Positions 35,332 to 44,449 of a stretch of 64,000 bases of DNA are shown here, in pieces. The stretch covers positions 1 through 64,000 of the forward strand of contig NZ_LJSD01000076.1 of assembly GCF_001303895.1 (NCBI RefSeq), in the 5' to 3' direction. Both the position numbers and the translations under genes were made by a program. Under the pieces are notes generated by a model. It worked only from the letters and a program-made list of their open reading frames with translations, did not search any database and had not been told where the DNA came from. Position 1 is the first letter of the stretch. Every line of letters begins with the position of its first letter. The stretch is from Mesorhizobium sp. 1M-11 (GTDB lineage: Bacteria > Pseudomonadota > Alphaproteobacteria > Rhizobiales > Rhizobiaceae).

Positions 35332-36153
35332 CTATCCGACCGCGAAAGTGTCTGGATCCGGCCCGATCTTGCCTTTGACACTGTCGAGCTTCTCGATCTC
35401 GGTGATGTCTTCAGCTGCCAGCTTGAAATCGAAGACCTGGAAATTCTCGACGATGCGCGATGGTGTCACCGACTTCGGGATGACGACGTTGCCGATGTCG
35501 AGATGCCAGCGCAGGATCACCTGCGCGGCGGTCTTGTTGTGTTTTTTCGCCAGCGCGACGAGCGCCGGATCATGCAGCAGCGTGCCCTGGCCGAGGGGGC
35601 TCCACGCCTCGGTCACGATGCCTTCCCTGGCGTGATAGGCGCGTAGTTCCTTCTGCTGGAAGCGCGGATGCAGTTCCACCTGGTTGATCGCCGGAACCAC
35701 GCCGGTCTCCGCCTTCAGCCGCTCGAGATGGGCGATCTGGAAGTTGGAAACGCCGATCGAGGCGACACGGCCTTCCTCGCGCAGTTTGATCAGTGCCCTC
35801 CAGCTGTCGACATAGCGATCGCGTGACGGCACCGGCCAGTGGATGAGATAGAGGTCGATCCTGTCGCGGCGCAGTTTCCTGAGGCTGGCGTCGAAGGCTT
35901 TCAACGCCGAGTCGTAACCTTGCTCGGAATTCCAGAGCTTGGTGGTGAGGAAGATATCGGGGACGTTCGAGGCAGCGAGCGCGTCGCCGACACCTTGCTC
36001 GTTGCCGTAGATGGCGGCGGTGTCGATCGAGCGGTAGCCGGCTTCGAGGGCTGCGGTCACGGCGGCATTGGCGCCTTCGTTCGGCACCTGCCATACGCCG
36101 AAGCCGAGCTGCGGGATGGCCTTGCCGTCATTGAAACGGATTGTCGGGCTCAT
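35332..36153 (-). CDS. Aldo/keto reductase, 2,5-diketo-D-gluconate reductase-like
   Basis: A 273-residue AKR with the catalytic tetrad: Asp and Tyr in SIDTAAIYGNEQGVG, Lys in FLTTKLWN and His in LYLIHWPVP. The C-terminal NADPH-binding part (VIPKSVTPSRIVENFQVFDF) is complete. It reduces small aldehydes or keto-sugars with NADPH; the substrate is unknown. ATG 36153 (MSPTIRFNDGKAIPQLGFG) is the family start; the longer open frame to 36324 is not supported. Confidence 0.92.
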   Translation of the reverse strand: MSPTIRFNDGKAIPQLGFGVWQVPNEGANAAVTAALEAGYRSIDTAAIYGNEQGVGDALAASNVPDIFLTTKLWNSEQGYDSALKAFDASLRKLRRDRIDLYLIHWPVPSRDRYVDSWRALIKLREEGRVASIGVSNFQIAHLERLKAETGVVPAINQVELHPRFQQKELRAYHAREGIVTEAWSPLGQGTLLHDPALVALAKKHNKTAAQVILRWHLDIGNVVIPKSVTPSRIVENFQVFDFKLAAEDITEIEKLDSVKGKIGPDPDTFAVG

Positions 36154-36342
36154 GGGTCTCTTTCCTGAAATGTTTGAAAGGACGGTGATTGAAAGGCGTC
36201 CGCTCCAGGCGGTTGCTTGCCGAGGTTGAGGGAGGCTCATGGCGAGAAAGGTCGCAGTCTTATCTGGGGCGCTTGGTAGCCGAGGGCAAGAAAAGACCCT
36301 CGTCGTTTCGGTTGGGCGAAGCAAAAATATTTCTGAAGATGG

Positions 36343-36990
36343 CTAGCTGGTTGGGCTGGTGCCAGGAAAGCTCTCGCGTGCCTGCATCGATTGCCACCAG
36401 TCGAACAAAGCAGGGTGCCTGGCCAGCATCGGCACTGACGCCTCGGCTTGCATGAAATAACCGAACATCGGCGCAGCATGCAGGTCTGCCAAAGTCAGTT
36501 GTTCACCCAGAAGCCATGGACCAGGTGCTTTCAGCGCGGTCAACGTAGCGAGGCAGGTTTCGGCGCGCAGAAGAGCGGCTGAAACCACGGCGTCGTCAGC
36601 TGTCTTGCCCTCCCGTGGTTTGGAGACGGTCTCGACATAGATGTCCCACACCAACGTGCGGTAGGCGTAGGCGTCGAGCAAGCCGACGATCTGGTTCATC
36701 ACCGCGCGCTCGTGCGGTCGGGAAGGCTGTAGCGCGGGACCATCGAAGGCCTCGTCGACATAGCGGGCGATCGCCGTTGTCTCGAACAGCCTCAGCCCGT
36801 CATGCTCGAACGCCGGGATCTTCGAAAAGGGATGCAGCGCGCCATACCAGTCGGGCGGACCGCCATCCGCGAAGATGTCGACTGGAACGAGATCGTAGTC
36901 GATATGTTTCTCCGCCAGCGTCAGACGAGCGATGCGGACATAGACGCTGTAGTCCGCACCATAGAGCGTCGGTTTGGACTCTCGGTTCAT
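36343..36990 (-). CDS. Glutathione S-transferase family protein
   Basis: A 215-residue GST. The N-terminal thioredoxin-like domain begins TLYGADYSVYVRIARLTLAEKHIDYDLVPVD and holds the glutathione-binding IPAFEHDGLRLFETTAIARYVDEAF. The C-terminal helical domain has GPWLLGEQLTLADLHAAPMFGYF. Start ATG 36990 has AGGAG 9 bp upstream; an ATG 11 codons earlier is less likely. Substrate unknown. It is divergent from an AraC regulator gene 128 bp away. Confidence 0.9.
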   Translation of the reverse strand: MNRESKPTLYGADYSVYVRIARLTLAEKHIDYDLVPVDIFADGGPPDWYGALHPFSKIPAFEHDGLRLFETTAIARYVDEAFDGPALQPSRPHERAVMNQIVGLLDAYAYRTLVWDIYVETVSKPREGKTADDAVVSAALLRAETCLATLTALKAPGPWLLGEQLTLADLHAAPMFGYFMQAEASVPMLARHPALFDWWQSMQARESFPGTSPTS

Positions 36991-37118
36991 GGTCGGGCTC
37001 CTGTCCTGCTGGTTGCATACCACAGGAAAGCGGCTTGTTTCTCGTGCGTTGCAAGTCAGCAGGATTTGTCAAAAGCGGCTATGGTTGTTTCCAGCCGATC
37101 GATTGCATGAGGCCTGGC

Positions 37119-37967
37119 ATGAATGGCGAAACAGCATGGGCTGTTTACGAAGCTCGTTTGAGACGGGTTTCAACCCACATCCACGACCACCTCGACGAGG
37201 ATCTGGATATGGACGGCTTGGCCGAAATCGCCTGCCTGTCACCCTATCACTGGCATCGGATCTATCGCGCCATCTACGGCGAAACCGCTGCGGCAACCGT
37301 CAAGCGATTGAGGTTGCATCGGGCTGCCGGCGACATCGTGGAGACGGATCTCGGCATCAGTGAAATTGCGAAGCGGTCTGGCTATCCCAATGTCCAGTCG
37401 TTCAACCGCATCTTCAAGGCAGTCTACGGCATGCCGCCGGCGCGCTATCGGAGAGAGGGAAGCCATACGCTCTTTGAAAGCAAGCAGAGAAAGGCTTCCA
37501 CCATGTTTGATATCTCCATCCGCACGCTCCAACCCACCGAACTGGTCGGTGTGCCTCATCAGGGTTCCTATATGAATATCGGCAAGGCGTTCGAACAGCT
37601 ATTCGGAACGCTCTATGCCCGCGGCCAGGGTCACCCGGGCCTGCGCATGATCGGCGTCTATCTCGACGATCCCGACGTTGTCGCGGTCGACAAGCTGCGC
37701 TCCTATGCCTGCGTCGAAATGGATGCGGCCCAACCTGCCCAGGCGCCATTGGAGCGTCGCACGCTCGAAGGCGGCGAATATGCCGTGCTGCGCCACAAGG
37801 GGCCTTATGCCGAGATGCACAAGGCCTATACATGGCTCTACGCCGAATGGCTGCCCATGTCCGGCCGCAAGCTGCGCGACACGGTGATGTTCGAGGAATA
37901 CATCAACAATCCACGCGACGTCGCGCCGGCGGAGCTTTTGACCGACATCCATCTGCCTCTGGTCTGA
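37119..37967 (+). CDS. AraC-family regulator with GyrI-like effector domain
   Basis: A 282-residue protein. The N-terminal 110 residues form an AraC DNA-binding domain with two helix-turn-helices (MDGLAEIACLSPYHWHRIY and LGISEIAKRSGYPNVQSFNRIFKAVYGMPPARYRR). The C-terminal 150 residues are a GyrI-like/SOUL-type small-molecule-binding domain (LVGVPHQGSYMNIGKAFEQLFG, then GGEYAVLRHKGPYAEMHKAYTWLY). This is the Rob/SoxS-like DNA-binding + GyrI layout of multidrug-sensing regulators. ATG 37119 has GAGG 6 bp upstream; ATG 37107 is an alternative. It may control the divergent GST gene. Confidence 0.9.
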   Translation: MNGETAWAVYEARLRRVSTHIHDHLDEDLDMDGLAEIACLSPYHWHRIYRAIYGETAAATVKRLRLHRAAGDIVETDLGISEIAKRSGYPNVQSFNRIFKAVYGMPPARYRREGSHTLFESKQRKASTMFDISIRTLQPTELVGVPHQGSYMNIGKAFEQLFGTLYARGQGHPGLRMIGVYLDDPDVVAVDKLRSYACVEMDAAQPAQAPLERRTLEGGEYAVLRHKGPYAEMHKAYTWLYAEWLPMSGRKLRDTVMFEEYINNPRDVAPAELLTDIHLPLV

Positions 37968-38020
37968 GGGCTTCGGCCTTCTCCGACAAGGGGGAGAAGG
38001 TGCCGATGGCGTAGCCAACA

Positions 38021-38049
38021 AAAAAGCCCCGGATCGCCCGGGGCTTTTT
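38021..38049. terminator. Bidirectional Rho-independent terminator between the AraC gene and icd
   Basis: A 12-bp stem (AAAAAGCCCCGG / CCGGGGCTTTTT) with a 5-nt loop. It has T-runs on both strands, fitting two convergent genes. Confidence 0.9.
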
Positions 38050-38070
38050 CTTCCTGTCCTGCCAGGATGA

Positions 38071-39282
38071 TCAGGCCATTGCCTTCTGCAGGTTCTCGTC
38101 GATCTTGTCGAGGAAGCCGGTGGTCGACAGCCATGGCTGATCGGGACCGATCAGCAATGACAGGTCCTTGGTCATATAGCCGCTCTCGACGGTCTGAATG
38201 CAGACCCTCTCCAGCGTCTCGGCGAACTTCTTCAGTTCGGCATTGTCATCCAGCTTGGCGCGGTGCGCGAGGCCGCGTGTCCAGGCGAAGATCGAGGCGA
38301 TCGAGTTGGTCGAGGTTTCTTCGCCCTTCTGGTGCTGGCGGTAGTGGCGGGTGACGGTGCCATGCGCGGCTTCCGCTTCCACCGTCTTGCCGTCCGGCGT
38401 CATCAGCACCGAGGTCATCAGGCCGAGCGAACCGAAGCCCTGCGCGACCGTGTCGGACTGCACGTCGCCATCATAGTTCTTACAGGCCCAGACGTAGCCG
38501 CCTGACCATTTCAGCGAAGAGGCGACCATGTCGTCGATCAGGCGGTGTTCGTACCAGATCTTCTTGTCCTTGAAGGCGGCCTCGAATTCCTTCTCGTAGA
38601 CTTCCTGGAAGATGTCCTTGAAGCGGCCGTCATAGGCCTTGAGGATGGTGTTCTTGGTCGAGAGATAGACGGGATAGCCACGCAGCAGGCCGTAATTCAT
38701 CGAGGCGCGCGCGAATTCGCGGATCGATTCGTCGAGATTGTACATGGCCATGGCAACGCCGGCGCCCGGGGCGTCGTACACATCGTGCTCGATCACCTGG
38801 CCGTCGTCGCCGACGAACTTGATCGAAAGCTTGCCCTTGCCGGGGAACCTGAAGTCGGTTGCCTTGTACTGGTCGCCGAAGGCATGGCGGCCGACGATGA
38901 TCGGCTTGGTCCAGCCCGGCACCAGGCGCGGCACGTTTTTCATGATGATGGGTTCGCGGAAGATGACGCCGCCCAGGATGTTGCGGATCGTGCCGTTCGG
39001 GCTCTTCCACATCTTTTTGAGCTTGAATTCTTCGACGCGGGCTTCGTCAGGCGTGATGGTCGCGCATTTGACGCCGACGCCATACTTGTTGATGGCATTG
39101 GCGGCATCGACGGTCACCTGGTCGTTGGTGGCGTCGCGGTGCTCGATACCGAGATCGTAGTAGTCGAGGTTGACGTCGAGATAGGGGTGGATCAGCTTGT
39201 CCTTGATGAACTGCCAGATGATGCGGGTCATCTCGTCGCCGTCGAGTTCGACGACGGGGTTAGCCACCTTGATCTTCGCCAT
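38071..39282 (-). CDS. icd: NADP-dependent isocitrate dehydrogenase
   Basis: A 403-residue enzyme of the eukaryote-like homodimeric NADP-IDH subfamily that oxidises isocitrate to 2-oxoglutarate in the TCA cycle. The start MAKIKVANPVVELDGDEMTRIIW is diagnostic, as are MWKSPNGTIRN (isocitrate-binding Ser) and SGGYVWACKNYDGDVQSD. AAHGTVTRHYRQHQKG near residue 310 binds NADP. ATG 39282 is used; the 13 codons before it are not conserved. Confidence 0.97.
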   Translation of the reverse strand: MAKIKVANPVVELDGDEMTRIIWQFIKDKLIHPYLDVNLDYYDLGIEHRDATNDQVTVDAANAINKYGVGVKCATITPDEARVEEFKLKKMWKSPNGTIRNILGGVIFREPIIMKNVPRLVPGWTKPIIVGRHAFGDQYKATDFRFPGKGKLSIKFVGDDGQVIEHDVYDAPGAGVAMAMYNLDESIREFARASMNYGLLRGYPVYLSTKNTILKAYDGRFKDIFQEVYEKEFEAAFKDKKIWYEHRLIDDMVASSLKWSGGYVWACKNYDGDVQSDTVAQGFGSLGLMTSVLMTPDGKTVEAEAAHGTVTRHYRQHQKGEETSTNSIASIFAWTRGLAHRAKLDDNAELKKFAETLERVCIQTVESGYMTKDLSLLIGPDQPWLSTTGFLDKIDENLQKAMA

Positions 39283-39516
39283 GGAAAGAAGCCTCGCTGC
39301 TGGTCGGGAAGGGCCTCGCACATGGCTCGGCCAGGAGATGCGGCCCCTATATCAAAGCGCGATTGGGGGTGCAAACGGTCAGAACGACTGATTGACCATC
39401 GGGCAACAATCGAAAGCCTCGTCTGCCCCATGGTGAAGACGCCTGATGGGCCGGCGTTCGTTGCTTTTCAGCCGAAAGGGTGATGGTGTTGGCGGTGACG
39501 GGCAGGGAGCTGACAC

Positions 39517-40143
39517 GTGATCGATTTGGCCACATTGATTTCTTATGTCGCGATCGTGTTCGGCTTTGTCTTCATTCCGGGGCCGGCAACGCTTCTCACC
39601 GTTGCGCGCTCGACCAGTTCGGGAACGAAGGTGGGTATCGCCACCGGTGCCGGCATCGCCGCAGGCGACATGATCCACACCGTTCTGGCCATCGTCGGTA
39701 TTTCGGCCATCGTCGCCGCATCGGCCGTGCTGTTCAGCGTCGTCAAATATCTTGGCGCCGGCTATCTCATTTATCTCGGCATCCGGGCAATCCTGGCAAA
39801 GGCACCGACGGAGTTCACCGCGAACACGCTTCCGATCAGCGCCGGCAAGGCTTTTCGCCAGGCGATCCTGGCCGAAGTGCTCAATCCCAAGACGGCGTTG
39901 TTCTTCCTGGCCTTCCTACCCCAGTTCGTGCGGCCGGAGAACGGGCCGGTTCCTTTCCAACTGCTGATCCTGGGCGCCATCTTCGTTCTATTGGGACTGG
40001 TGAGCACGCTGATTTTTGCTTTTGGCGCGGGCGCGCTTGGCAACCTGCTGCGCCGTAACCCGACGATCCTGAAATGGCAGGGCAAGGTCGTCGGCGGCAT
40101 CTATTGCGCACTGGGGCTGCGCCTGGCATTGCAGCATCGCTGA
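39517..40143 (+). CDS. LysE/RhtB-family amino-acid exporter
   Basis: A 208-residue membrane protein with six hydrophobic helices and the RhtB motif FGFVFIPGPATLLTVARSTSSGTKVGIATGAGIAAGD near the start. It most likely exports an amino acid or derivative; the substrate cannot be told. Start GTG 39517 has AGGGAG 7-8 bp before it. Divergent from icd by 234 bp. Confidence 0.9.
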   Translation: MIDLATLISYVAIVFGFVFIPGPATLLTVARSTSSGTKVGIATGAGIAAGDMIHTVLAIVGISAIVAASAVLFSVVKYLGAGYLIYLGIRAILAKAPTEFTANTLPISAGKAFRQAILAEVLNPKTALFFLAFLPQFVRPENGPVPFQLLILGAIFVLLGLVSTLIFAFGAGALGNLLRRNPTILKWQGKVVGGIYCALGLRLALQHR

Positions 40144-40240
40144 ACCGCCAGCGGTCGCCGGGGACAGCCAAAGCTTCATTTTCGCGGCCGAATATGGCAG
40201 GGGTCGCGACAGTGCCGCAAATGAGCGTTTTCTGGTTGTC

Positions 40241-41116
40241 ATGACGAATTCCCCTGAAGAGCCGGCGGACCCCGCCATCATCCTTGTCGAGCCGCAACTC
40301 GGCGAAAACATCGGCATGGTCGCGCGTGCCATGGCGAATTTCGGCTTGAGCGAACTGAGGCTGGTCAACCCGCGTGACGGCTGGCCGAGCGAGAAGGCCC
40401 GGGCGGCCGCCAGCCGAGCCGACCATGTCATCGATGCCGTCAAGCTATATGACGACCTTGCCTCGGCCATCGCCGACCTCAACTTCGTTCTTGCCACCAC
40501 GGCGCGCGAACGCGACGGCTTCAAGCCGGTGCGTGGACCGGTGGAAGCGGGCAGGGCGCTGAGGGCCCGGCAACACGGCGGTTTGAAGACCGGTATCCTC
40601 TTCGGGCGTGAACGCTTCGGCCTCTACAACGATGAAGTCGGCCTTGCCGACGAGATCGTCACCTTCCCGGTCGATCCTGCCTTTTCCTCGCTCAACATTG
40701 CGCAGGCCGTGCTTCTAATGTCCTATGAATGGATGAAGTCCGGCCTCGAAAACGAGACGGATACCAACTTCTCCACTCCGGACATGCTGCCGGCGACCAA
40801 GGAACAACTGCACGGTCTGTTCGCCCATCTGGAAGCGGCACTCGAATCCCGGGGGTATTTCCGGCCCGCCGCAAAGAAGCCCAAGATGGTCGACAATCTG
40901 CGCGCCGTCTTGACCCGCGCCGGCTTTGCCGAGCCGGAGCTGAAGGTGCTGCGTGGTGTCGTTGCGTCGCTCGACTATTTCTCGCCGAAGGAACCGCGCG
41001 GCGCAGGTTATCCCGAACGCAAGGCCAGGGCCGATCGCGCAGCACATCCGGCCGAGGACAGCGACGATGCCGACACACTGCCACCCGTCGGCGGCAAGGG
41101 GTTGGACAACGACTGA
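40241..41116 (+). CDS. SpoU-family RNA 2'-O-methyltransferase, TrmJ-like
   Basis: A 291-residue SPOUT methyltransferase with the three knot motifs: NIGMVARAMANFGLSELRLVNP, ILFGRERFGLYNDEV and FSSLNIAQAVLLMSYEW. This set fits TrmJ (tRNA Cm32/Um32 2'-O-methylation in E. coli); a related rRNA enzyme is possible. The C-terminal tail (residues 245-291) is charged and poorly conserved. It is followed by murI after 9 bp, so the two are probably co-transcribed. Confidence 0.87.
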   Translation: MTNSPEEPADPAIILVEPQLGENIGMVARAMANFGLSELRLVNPRDGWPSEKARAAASRADHVIDAVKLYDDLASAIADLNFVLATTARERDGFKPVRGPVEAGRALRARQHGGLKTGILFGRERFGLYNDEVGLADEIVTFPVDPAFSSLNIAQAVLLMSYEWMKSGLENETDTNFSTPDMLPATKEQLHGLFAHLEAALESRGYFRPAAKKPKMVDNLRAVLTRAGFAEPELKVLRGVVASLDYFSPKEPRGAGYPERKARADRAAHPAEDSDDADTLPPVGGKGLDND

Positions 41117-41125
41117 GGGCAAAAG

Positions 41126-41926
41126 ATGACCGAGCAGCCGATCCTGATCTTCGATTCCGGTGTCGGCGGGCTCACCGTATTGCGCGAAGCGCGCGTGCTG
41201 ATGCCCGACCGTCGTTTCATCTACATCGCCGATGACGCCGCCTTTCCCTATGGCAATTGGGAAGAGCCGGCACTGAATGCGCATCTTCTGGGGCTGTTCG
41301 GACAGTTGCTGGAGCGCTATCGGCCGGCGCTTTCCGTCATTGCCTGCAATACAGCTTCCACGCTGGTCATCGACGCGTTGCGAGAGGCTTTCCCAGGCCA
41401 TCTCTTTGTCGGCACCGTGCCCGCGATCAAGCCGGCGGCCGAGCGTACGCGCTCCGGTCTCGTTTCGGTGCTGGCAACGCCTGGGACGGTCAAGCGGCAA
41501 TACACACGCGACCTCATCGGCAAGTGGGCGCAGAAATGTCATGTCCGGCTCGTCGGCTCGACCGCTTTGGCCGGCCTTGCCGAGATCTACATGCGCGACG
41601 GTTTCGTCGACGAAGAAGCCGTGCGTGCCGAGATCGCCCCCTGTTTCATCGAGCAGGACGGCCGTTTCACCGACATTGTCGTGCTCGCCTGTACGCACTA
41701 TCCTTTTCTGGTCAACCGCATGCGCAAGACCGCGCCATGGCCGGTTGACTGGATCGATCCGGCGGAAGCCATTGCGCGCCGGGCACTGTCACTGCTTGAG
41801 GATGGACGGTCGAAAGAGGCTGTCGAGCTTTCCAGCAATGGCACCGATTTCGCCGTCTTCACCTCAGGCAAGACGAATTTCGCGACACGGCGGCTGATGC
41901 AGGGATTCGGGCTGACCACGTCCTGA
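41126..41926 (+). CDS. murI: Glutamate racemase
   Basis: A 266-residue racemase that makes D-glutamate for peptidoglycan. Both catalytic cysteines are present: VIACNTASTLV near residue 73 and VLACTHYPFLV near residue 190. The start reads ILIFDSGVGGLTVLREA. It lies 9 bp after the methyltransferase gene and 62 bp before a small DUF3008 gene. Confidence 0.96.
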   Translation: MTEQPILIFDSGVGGLTVLREARVLMPDRRFIYIADDAAFPYGNWEEPALNAHLLGLFGQLLERYRPALSVIACNTASTLVIDALREAFPGHLFVGTVPAIKPAAERTRSGLVSVLATPGTVKRQYTRDLIGKWAQKCHVRLVGSTALAGLAEIYMRDGFVDEEAVRAEIAPCFIEQDGRFTDIVVLACTHYPFLVNRMRKTAPWPVDWIDPAEAIARRALSLLEDGRSKEAVELSSNGTDFAVFTSGKTNFATRRLMQGFGLTTS

Positions 41927-41988
41927 ATTTGCTGGAACGCATAGCCTTGCGAGGAGTTTCCGATCAGACGGAAACAGGAGAAGCGATC

Positions 41989-42177
41989 ATGCCCGCCACC
42001 TCCAAGGCCCAGCAGCGCGCCGCCGGCGCGGCACTCGCTGCCAAGCGCGGAGAAATCAAGAAGAGTGAACTGATCGGCGCATCGAAAGAAATGTACGAAT
42101 CGATGAGTGAACGGCAACTTGAGGAGTTCGCCGAAACCAGGCGCAAAGGTCTGCCGGACAAGAAGTCAGAAAACTGA
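41989..42177 (+). CDS. Small DUF3008-family protein
   Basis: A 62-residue basic/charged protein (MPATSKAQQRAAGAALAAKR then SELIGASKEMYESMSERQLEEFAETRRKGLP). This is the DUF3008 pattern, common in proteobacteria and of unknown role; the length is right for the family. ATG 41989 has GGAG 10 bp upstream. It follows murI closely, so it may be read through from the same transcript. Confidence 0.85.
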   Translation: MPATSKAQQRAAGAALAAKRGEIKKSELIGASKEMYESMSERQLEEFAETRRKGLPDKKSEN

Positions 42178-42214
42178 CCCTGTCCGGCAAGACACGCGCG
42201 GCCCTCGATCCGGT

Positions 42215-42853
42215 TCAGTAGCCGAGCGTGAAACGCTTGCCGGTATGCTTCGGCTTCTCAGCCTCATCAAGGATGGCGTAGGCAAGGTCTTCCACCGAGA
42301 CGTGGCTCTCGCCCTTGGCGTCCAGCACCGGCTTGTCGTCACCAAGGCGGAACTTGCCCGTCCGTTCACCCGGCGCGATGTGTGCTGCCGGCGACACGAA
42401 CGACCATTCCAGCCCGCTTTCCTTGCGCAGTTCAGTGAGCGCATCGCGAGCGGCGCGGGCGCCGTCCTTGTATGCGGCGGGGAACTCGGGCGAATCGACG
42501 ATCTGGCTGCCATCCGGCGCAAGCAGGCTGCCGGCACCCCCGACGACGATCAGGCGCACACCGGCCTGTTTGGCGGCAGCTACAATGGCACGCGAGCCGG
42601 CAAGGTGTTTGTTGTAGATGTCGGGGTCGCCCCAGCCGCCATTGAAGGCGGAGATGACGACGTCATGGCCGGCGAGCTGCGCGGCAAGCTGCCTGGCATC
42701 GTTGACGTCGCCCTTGATGGCGCTGACGCCGGAAATGGCGGCGACCTTTTCGGGGTTGCGGACAATGGCCGTAACGCTGTGGCTGCGCTGGGTGGCTTCC
42801 TTGAGCAGTGCGCCGCCGACGAAGCCGGACGCGCCGATGAGGGCGATCTTCAT
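42215..42853 (-). CDS. NAD(P)-binding oxidoreductase, atypical SDR (NmrA/YwnB-like)
   Basis: A 212-residue Rossmann protein. The dinucleotide loop is MKIALIGASGFVGGALLKEA. It continues with DVVISAFNGGWG and LIVVGGAGSLLAPDG, typical of the small NAD(P)H-binding SDR group related to YwnB and BVR-B. There is no Tyr-x3-Lys active site of classical SDRs, so it may be a flavin/quinone reductase or redox sensor. It is divergent from an HxlR-type regulator gene, a pairing often seen for redox-responsive reductases. Confidence 0.88.
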   Translation of the reverse strand: MKIALIGASGFVGGALLKEATQRSHSVTAIVRNPEKVAAISGVSAIKGDVNDARQLAAQLAGHDVVISAFNGGWGDPDIYNKHLAGSRAIVAAAKQAGVRLIVVGGAGSLLAPDGSQIVDSPEFPAAYKDGARAARDALTELRKESGLEWSFVSPAAHIAPGERTGKFRLGDDKPVLDAKGESHVSVEDLAYAILDEAEKPKHTGKRFTLGY

Positions 42854-43000
42854 GGATGGATTCCTTGTCTTGTTTCTTCCCTTTGTCGGGAAAGATGGAT
42901 ATTTTGAGTAATCAGGTTATCACCGGTAACTACATAGCTGCGACCGGTAGGCGCGAAAAGAACGCATGATTTCGTGCCCAGGTTACGTGAAGGGAACCGC

Positions 43001-43408
43001 ATGAACGCCAGGACGAACGAAGTAGGCGTGCCGCTGCTGCACACCACGCCGGGTTTCGCCACCGACGCGGATGGCAACTGCCCGATCCGCGAGGTGCTCG
43101 ACCGTGTCGGCGACACCTGGAGCATCCTGGTCATCCTCAACCTGCAGCCCGCATCGATGCGCTTCAATGCGCTGAGGCGCGCGATCGAGGGGATCTCCCA
43201 GCGCATGCTGACCGTCACGTTGCGGTCGCTCGAGCGCGACGGTCTTGTCAGCCGCACCGTGCGCCCGACCACGCCGCCGGAGGTGGAGTATGCGCTGACC
43301 GGGCTTGGCCAGTCGCTCGCCGTGCCGATCGCGGCACTTGGCGCCTGGGCAGCAGGCAACCGCGACAATCTGCGTTCTGCTCAAGCCGCTTTCGACGCAA
43401 CCGCCTGA
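43001..43408 (+). CDS. HxlR-family winged-helix regulator
   Basis: A 135-residue regulator with the HxlR core: CPIREVLDRVGDTWSILVILNLQPASMRFNALRRAIEGISQRMLTVTLRSLERDGLVSRTV. A cysteine at the start of the core (NCPI) can serve as redox or electrophile sensor in this family. It starts at ATG 43001 after GAAGGGAACC. The 147-bp gap to the divergent reductase gene probably holds a shared operator. Confidence 0.92.
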   Translation: MNARTNEVGVPLLHTTPGFATDADGNCPIREVLDRVGDTWSILVILNLQPASMRFNALRRAIEGISQRMLTVTLRSLERDGLVSRTVRPTTPPEVEYALTGLGQSLAVPIAALGAWAAGNRDNLRSAQAAFDATA

Positions 43409-43713
43409 TGCAAAGGGCGGCGCCCTGCGTCAACATTGCAAGGCGAGCCGCATTCGTTTGCTTGACAGAAAGATGACAGCGGTCTATCGAAGCCGCGCAA
43501 CGCCGGGCCGTGAGGTCCGGTGCTTTGTTTTATGCCGCAAGATCTGAAGATGCCATCGGTTTCCAGGATCTTGCATCAATGACGTGTCCCGTGGGTTTTC
43601 TTGTCGCTTGCGCGGAAAATCCTGTCAGGTCTCGAAAAAGGGGGCCAGAGGAGGGCGCGTTTCCTTCGCCCGAACCGTGGTGGTTCGGGTCTGTTGTTTT
43701 GAAAGGGAATGCG
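43409..43713 (+). promoter_or_regulatory. rpsD promoter and structured 5' leader
   Basis: The 305-bp gap has a good promoter, TTGACA (43462-43467), a 17-bp spacer and TATCGA (43485-43490), leaving a leader of about 215 nt. The leader ends in a hairpin (CCCGAACC / GGTTCGGG at about 43668-43688) just before the GAAAGGG ribosome binding site. In E. coli, S4 represses its own message through leader structure; whether that applies here is unknown. Confidence 0.5.
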
Positions 43714-44331
43714 ATGAGCAAACGCGAATCCGCTAAGTACAAGATCGACCGCCGTCTTGGTGAAAACATCTGGGGCCGCCCGAAGTCCCCGGTCAACAAG
43801 CGCGAATACGGCCCGGGCCAGCACGGCCAGCGCCGCAAGGGCAAGCTTTCCGACTTCGGCCTGCAGCTGCGCGCCAAGCAGAAGCTGAAGGGTCACTATG
43901 GTGACGTTTCGGAAAAGCAGTTCCGCAAGACCTATGAAGAGGCCAACCGCCGCAAGGGCGACACCTCGGAGAACCTGATCGGCCTGCTCGAATCGCGCCT
44001 GGACGCCGTCGTCTATCGCGCCAAGTTCGTACCGACCATCTTCGCTGCCCGCCAGTTCGTGAACCACGGCCACATCAACGTGAACGGCAAGCGCACCAAT
44101 ATCGGTTCGTACCGCTGCAAGCCGGGCGACGTCATCGAAGTGCGCGAGAAGTCGAAGCAGCTCGTCATCGTTCTGGAGTCCGTCGGTCTCGCCGAGCGTG
44201 ACGTGCCGGACTACATCGAAGCCGACCACAACAAGATGGTTGCGACCTTCGCACGCGTTCCGGGTCTGGCGGACGTTCCGTTCGCGGTCCAGATGGAGCC
44301 GAACCTGGTCGTCGAATATTATTCGCGCTAA
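43714..44331 (+). CDS. rpsD: 30S ribosomal protein S4
   Basis: A 205-residue S4, a primary 16S rRNA binder. SKRESAKYKIDRRLGENIWGR opens the protein, and the S4 RNA-binding domain reads RLDAVVYRAKFVPTIFAARQFVNHGHINVNGKR. ATG 43714 follows GAAAGGGAATGCG; the longer open frame upstream covers the leader. It stands outside the main ribosomal clusters, as usual in rhizobia. Confidence 0.98.
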   Translation: MSKRESAKYKIDRRLGENIWGRPKSPVNKREYGPGQHGQRRKGKLSDFGLQLRAKQKLKGHYGDVSEKQFRKTYEEANRRKGDTSENLIGLLESRLDAVVYRAKFVPTIFAARQFVNHGHINVNGKRTNIGSYRCKPGDVIEVREKSKQLVIVLESVGLAERDVPDYIEADHNKMVATFARVPGLADVPFAVQMEPNLVVEYYSR

Positions 44332-44352
44332 TCAAGCCGCGAATTCGAATGC

Positions 44353-44378
44353 AAAAGGCAGCCTTCGGGCGGCCTTTT
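44353..44378 (+). terminator. Rho-independent terminator after rpsD
   Basis: AAAAGGC and GCCTTTT flank an inner GCC-TTCG-GGC stem with a stable UUCG tetraloop, followed by a T-run, 22 bp after the rpsD stop. Confidence 0.88.
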
Positions 44379-44449
44379 TTGTTGCGGGCATTTGTTTGAC
44401 GAAGCGAGCCTCGGTATAAGGCGCGGCACCAACTGCGGAACGCAACGCC

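Noticed and set aside
36615..37118. Upstream extension of the AraC-type regulator gene
   Set aside because: The added frame is antisense to the GST gene, and a ribosome binding site (GAGG) sits right before ATG 37119.
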